64,000 nt of DNA. Origin: Ophiostoma sp. CBS 140.51 (taxonomy: Eukaryota; Ascomycota; Sordariomycetes; Ophiostomatales; Ophiostomataceae). This document shows, in pieces, positions 62,705 through 64,000 of this stretch. Positions within the stretch are counted from its first letter, which is position 1; each line of letters begins with the position of its first letter. The stretch spans positions 1 to 64,000 of the forward strand of contig JANSLP010000015.1 of NCBI GenBank assembly GCA_029298735.1. The letters run 5' to 3'. The translations under genes were made by a program, and so were the position numbers. The notes beneath the pieces were generated by a model. That model was not told the origin of the DNA, did no database searches, and saw only the letters and a program-made list of their open reading frames with translations.

Positions 62705-63800
62705 GATGAGTTTTAACGAAATAGACAGATCGTGGGTGGTTGTGATGAAAAATCCGAGAAAATGCAAATTTTGTGGTGGAAGTTCGTGTTGGTATTTTTT
62801 TCTTCTTTTCGTATAAGGTGTTTAACACGACTCGAACAGGCAATAGACAGGCGCTATAAATTCTGACAACGTCAGAATATTACAGTAAAATTCGCCGGAC
62901 CGGAGGGGCAAACACTGTTTTTTTAGGTGGGGTGTGTTGCGATTAGATAAGATAAGTCCTTATCGGCATCGTGGTTTGGCTATCACGAGCAAAATTCCGG
63001 TCGAGAATCAACACCGGCGACCAAACGGATGCGATCTTCCCCGCAAACCCGATTCTTGAAAATGAAACGCCTGGATGGCGTTACCAGATGTTTAAAAACA
63101 TCGTCCTTGTAATAATATTTGCACCCAGAAGTGTCTTGGGCAAAACAGGAGGTCGTCGGCTTTGGATCTCGAATTGGCACATCAGTGCTGCTTTGTCGGT
63201 TTTTCAGTAAGAAACTTGTCAGACTCTTTATTCGGATGTCGGAAGCGGCAGAGAAATTTTTCAGAGACAAGACGAGAGACAGAAGAACGTCTCGTATGGC
63301 CGTGTGAGAGGTGTCGGTAATGTCGTGCCACGCGTGTCGGATAGTGATCGGCATGCATCCCTTAAGATTGGCAGATGGCATAAGACGTGCGTGAAACAAA
63401 AGAACAACAGTAACAGACGTCACAAAACAGTCCATTAATGAGAAACTGAAAGAAAACAAACCTATTTCAACCCAGTAACTGTACACTCGTAGAATGCCCA
63501 ATGTAGCTCCTTATGCAAACCATTATCCAGAGGCCCATGATGCTCGTGATCCAAAATATGGCAAGACGCAAATGCGAGAAATGCAAAAATGCAGCATGCA
63601 ATGCAGAAAAAAGACGAGCGATGACAGAACAAAAAGAGAGAGAAAAAGACAACGCAGAAGGCCCCCAAACATAAGACCAGAAGAAAGAAAAAGAAAACTG
63701 GAAACTGGAGGGTAGTCAAAATAATACACACAGCAGGCCATTGGGCTCGAACTGCAACTGACAAAAGGAGGAAAAGAAACGCAAAGCTAAGTTGAAAAAA
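62705..63800. other. Intergenic region upstream of deoxyhypusine hydroxylase
   Basis: About 1.1 kb between the hydroxylase start and the 3' end of the edge gene. It holds no supported gene, tRNA or repeat. The A-rich stretch 63540-63790 reads on the minus strand as a T-rich 3' UTR of the edge gene. Confidence 0.5.
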
Positions 63801-64000
63801 TCAACAACATTTGCGGCGTTGGACGTTGTCGTTCCGTGGTGGGTCACCAGGGGCGCCCGTACCGTTCGGGTCGACAGAAACCTCTGGTGAGAAGCCTGGA
63901 GCAAACAACCAACTGCGGCGGTCGCGTCCCACTCGGAAGCTGCCGCGTGGGTTGTTGCCGTCAAAGTAGCCGCCACCGTAGCCGTAGCCATGACTGCTCT
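63801..64000 (-). CDS. 3' end of a gene, product ending in Cys-Cys (partial)
   Basis: The frame is open from the window edge to a TGA at 63801-63803, giving 65 residues. It has strongly GC-rich third positions, unlike the two other frames, so I think it is coding. It reads as Gly/Tyr-rich (GYGYGGGYFDG), then FRVGRDRRSWLFAPGFSPEV and a Pro/Asn/Asp-rich end with the final residues QRRKCC. A terminal CC preceded by basic residues is the form used for double prenylation of Rab GTPases, but nothing upstream in this fragment resembles a GTPase, so the ending may be chance. I do not recognise the protein. The 5' part lies beyond the window. Confidence 0.5.
   Translation of the reverse strand, partial: SSHGYGYGGGYFDGNNPRGSFRVGRDRRSWLFAPGFSPEVSVDPNGTGAPGDPPRNDNVQRRKCC

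Noticed and set aside
1..64000. CRISPR arrays, rRNA genes, autonomous transposons
   Set aside because: No regularly spaced repeats, no rRNA-like segments and no transposase or reverse transcriptase frames were seen.

Overview
The window is nuclear DNA from a filamentous ascomycete (Pezizomycotina). Genes are monocistronic on both strands. Introns are short (about 52-170 nt), with GTRNGT-like donors, CTRAC-like branch sites and YAG acceptors. The gene set is typical of the group: two Zn2Cys6 regulators, an mpaB-type oxygenase, a LysM/chitin-binding secreted protein, Dal5- and Tri12-type transporters, and single-copy housekeeping genes. GC-rich third positions, long Ser/Gln/Ala/Asn tracts and CT-rich leaders suggest a Sordariomycete; this placement is inference, and nothing in the window fixes genus or species.

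Left part (1-14 kb), mostly housekeeping: a BTB-like protein of unknown function, SdhC of respiratory complex II, an mpaB-family oxygenase, the Rag GTPase Gtr1 (TORC1 amino-acid signalling), the Cdc48 cofactor Shp1/p47, an inverted-repeat element at 11.4-12.0 kb, and a HEAT-repeat protein whose N-terminus resembles a bacterial family.

Middle part (15-41 kb), accessory: a Zn2Cys6 regulator whose frame is broken by a 26-bp tandem duplication; two secreted proteins (a Ser-rich mosaic with a PLA2-like cysteine domain, and a LysM plus three hevein-type domains protein); a Dal5-type transporter facing a TauD-type dioxygenase; a 937-aa rifampicin-phosphotransferase-like dikinase; a second Zn2Cys6 regulator divergent from it; a tyrosine-phosphatase-like protein; and a Tri12-type efflux pump. 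The two divergent promoters of the last four genes share a 14-bp motif (13 of 14 identical), so they may be one co-regulated detoxification or metabolite-processing group. This is the most interesting part of the window.

Right part (40.8-64 kb): tRNA-Lys(CTT), SmD2 (four exons), a 7.9-kb gene-poor stretch, a Ysc84-domain protein, the cohesin loader Scc2/Mis4 (about 2,000 aa), the RNA polymerase I subunit Rpa12, deoxyhypusine hydroxylase, and the 3' end of a gene ending in Cys-Cys at the window edge.

Splice sites were read by eye, but phase was checked at every exon junction. All multi-exon models close in frame except the first Zn2Cys6 gene.
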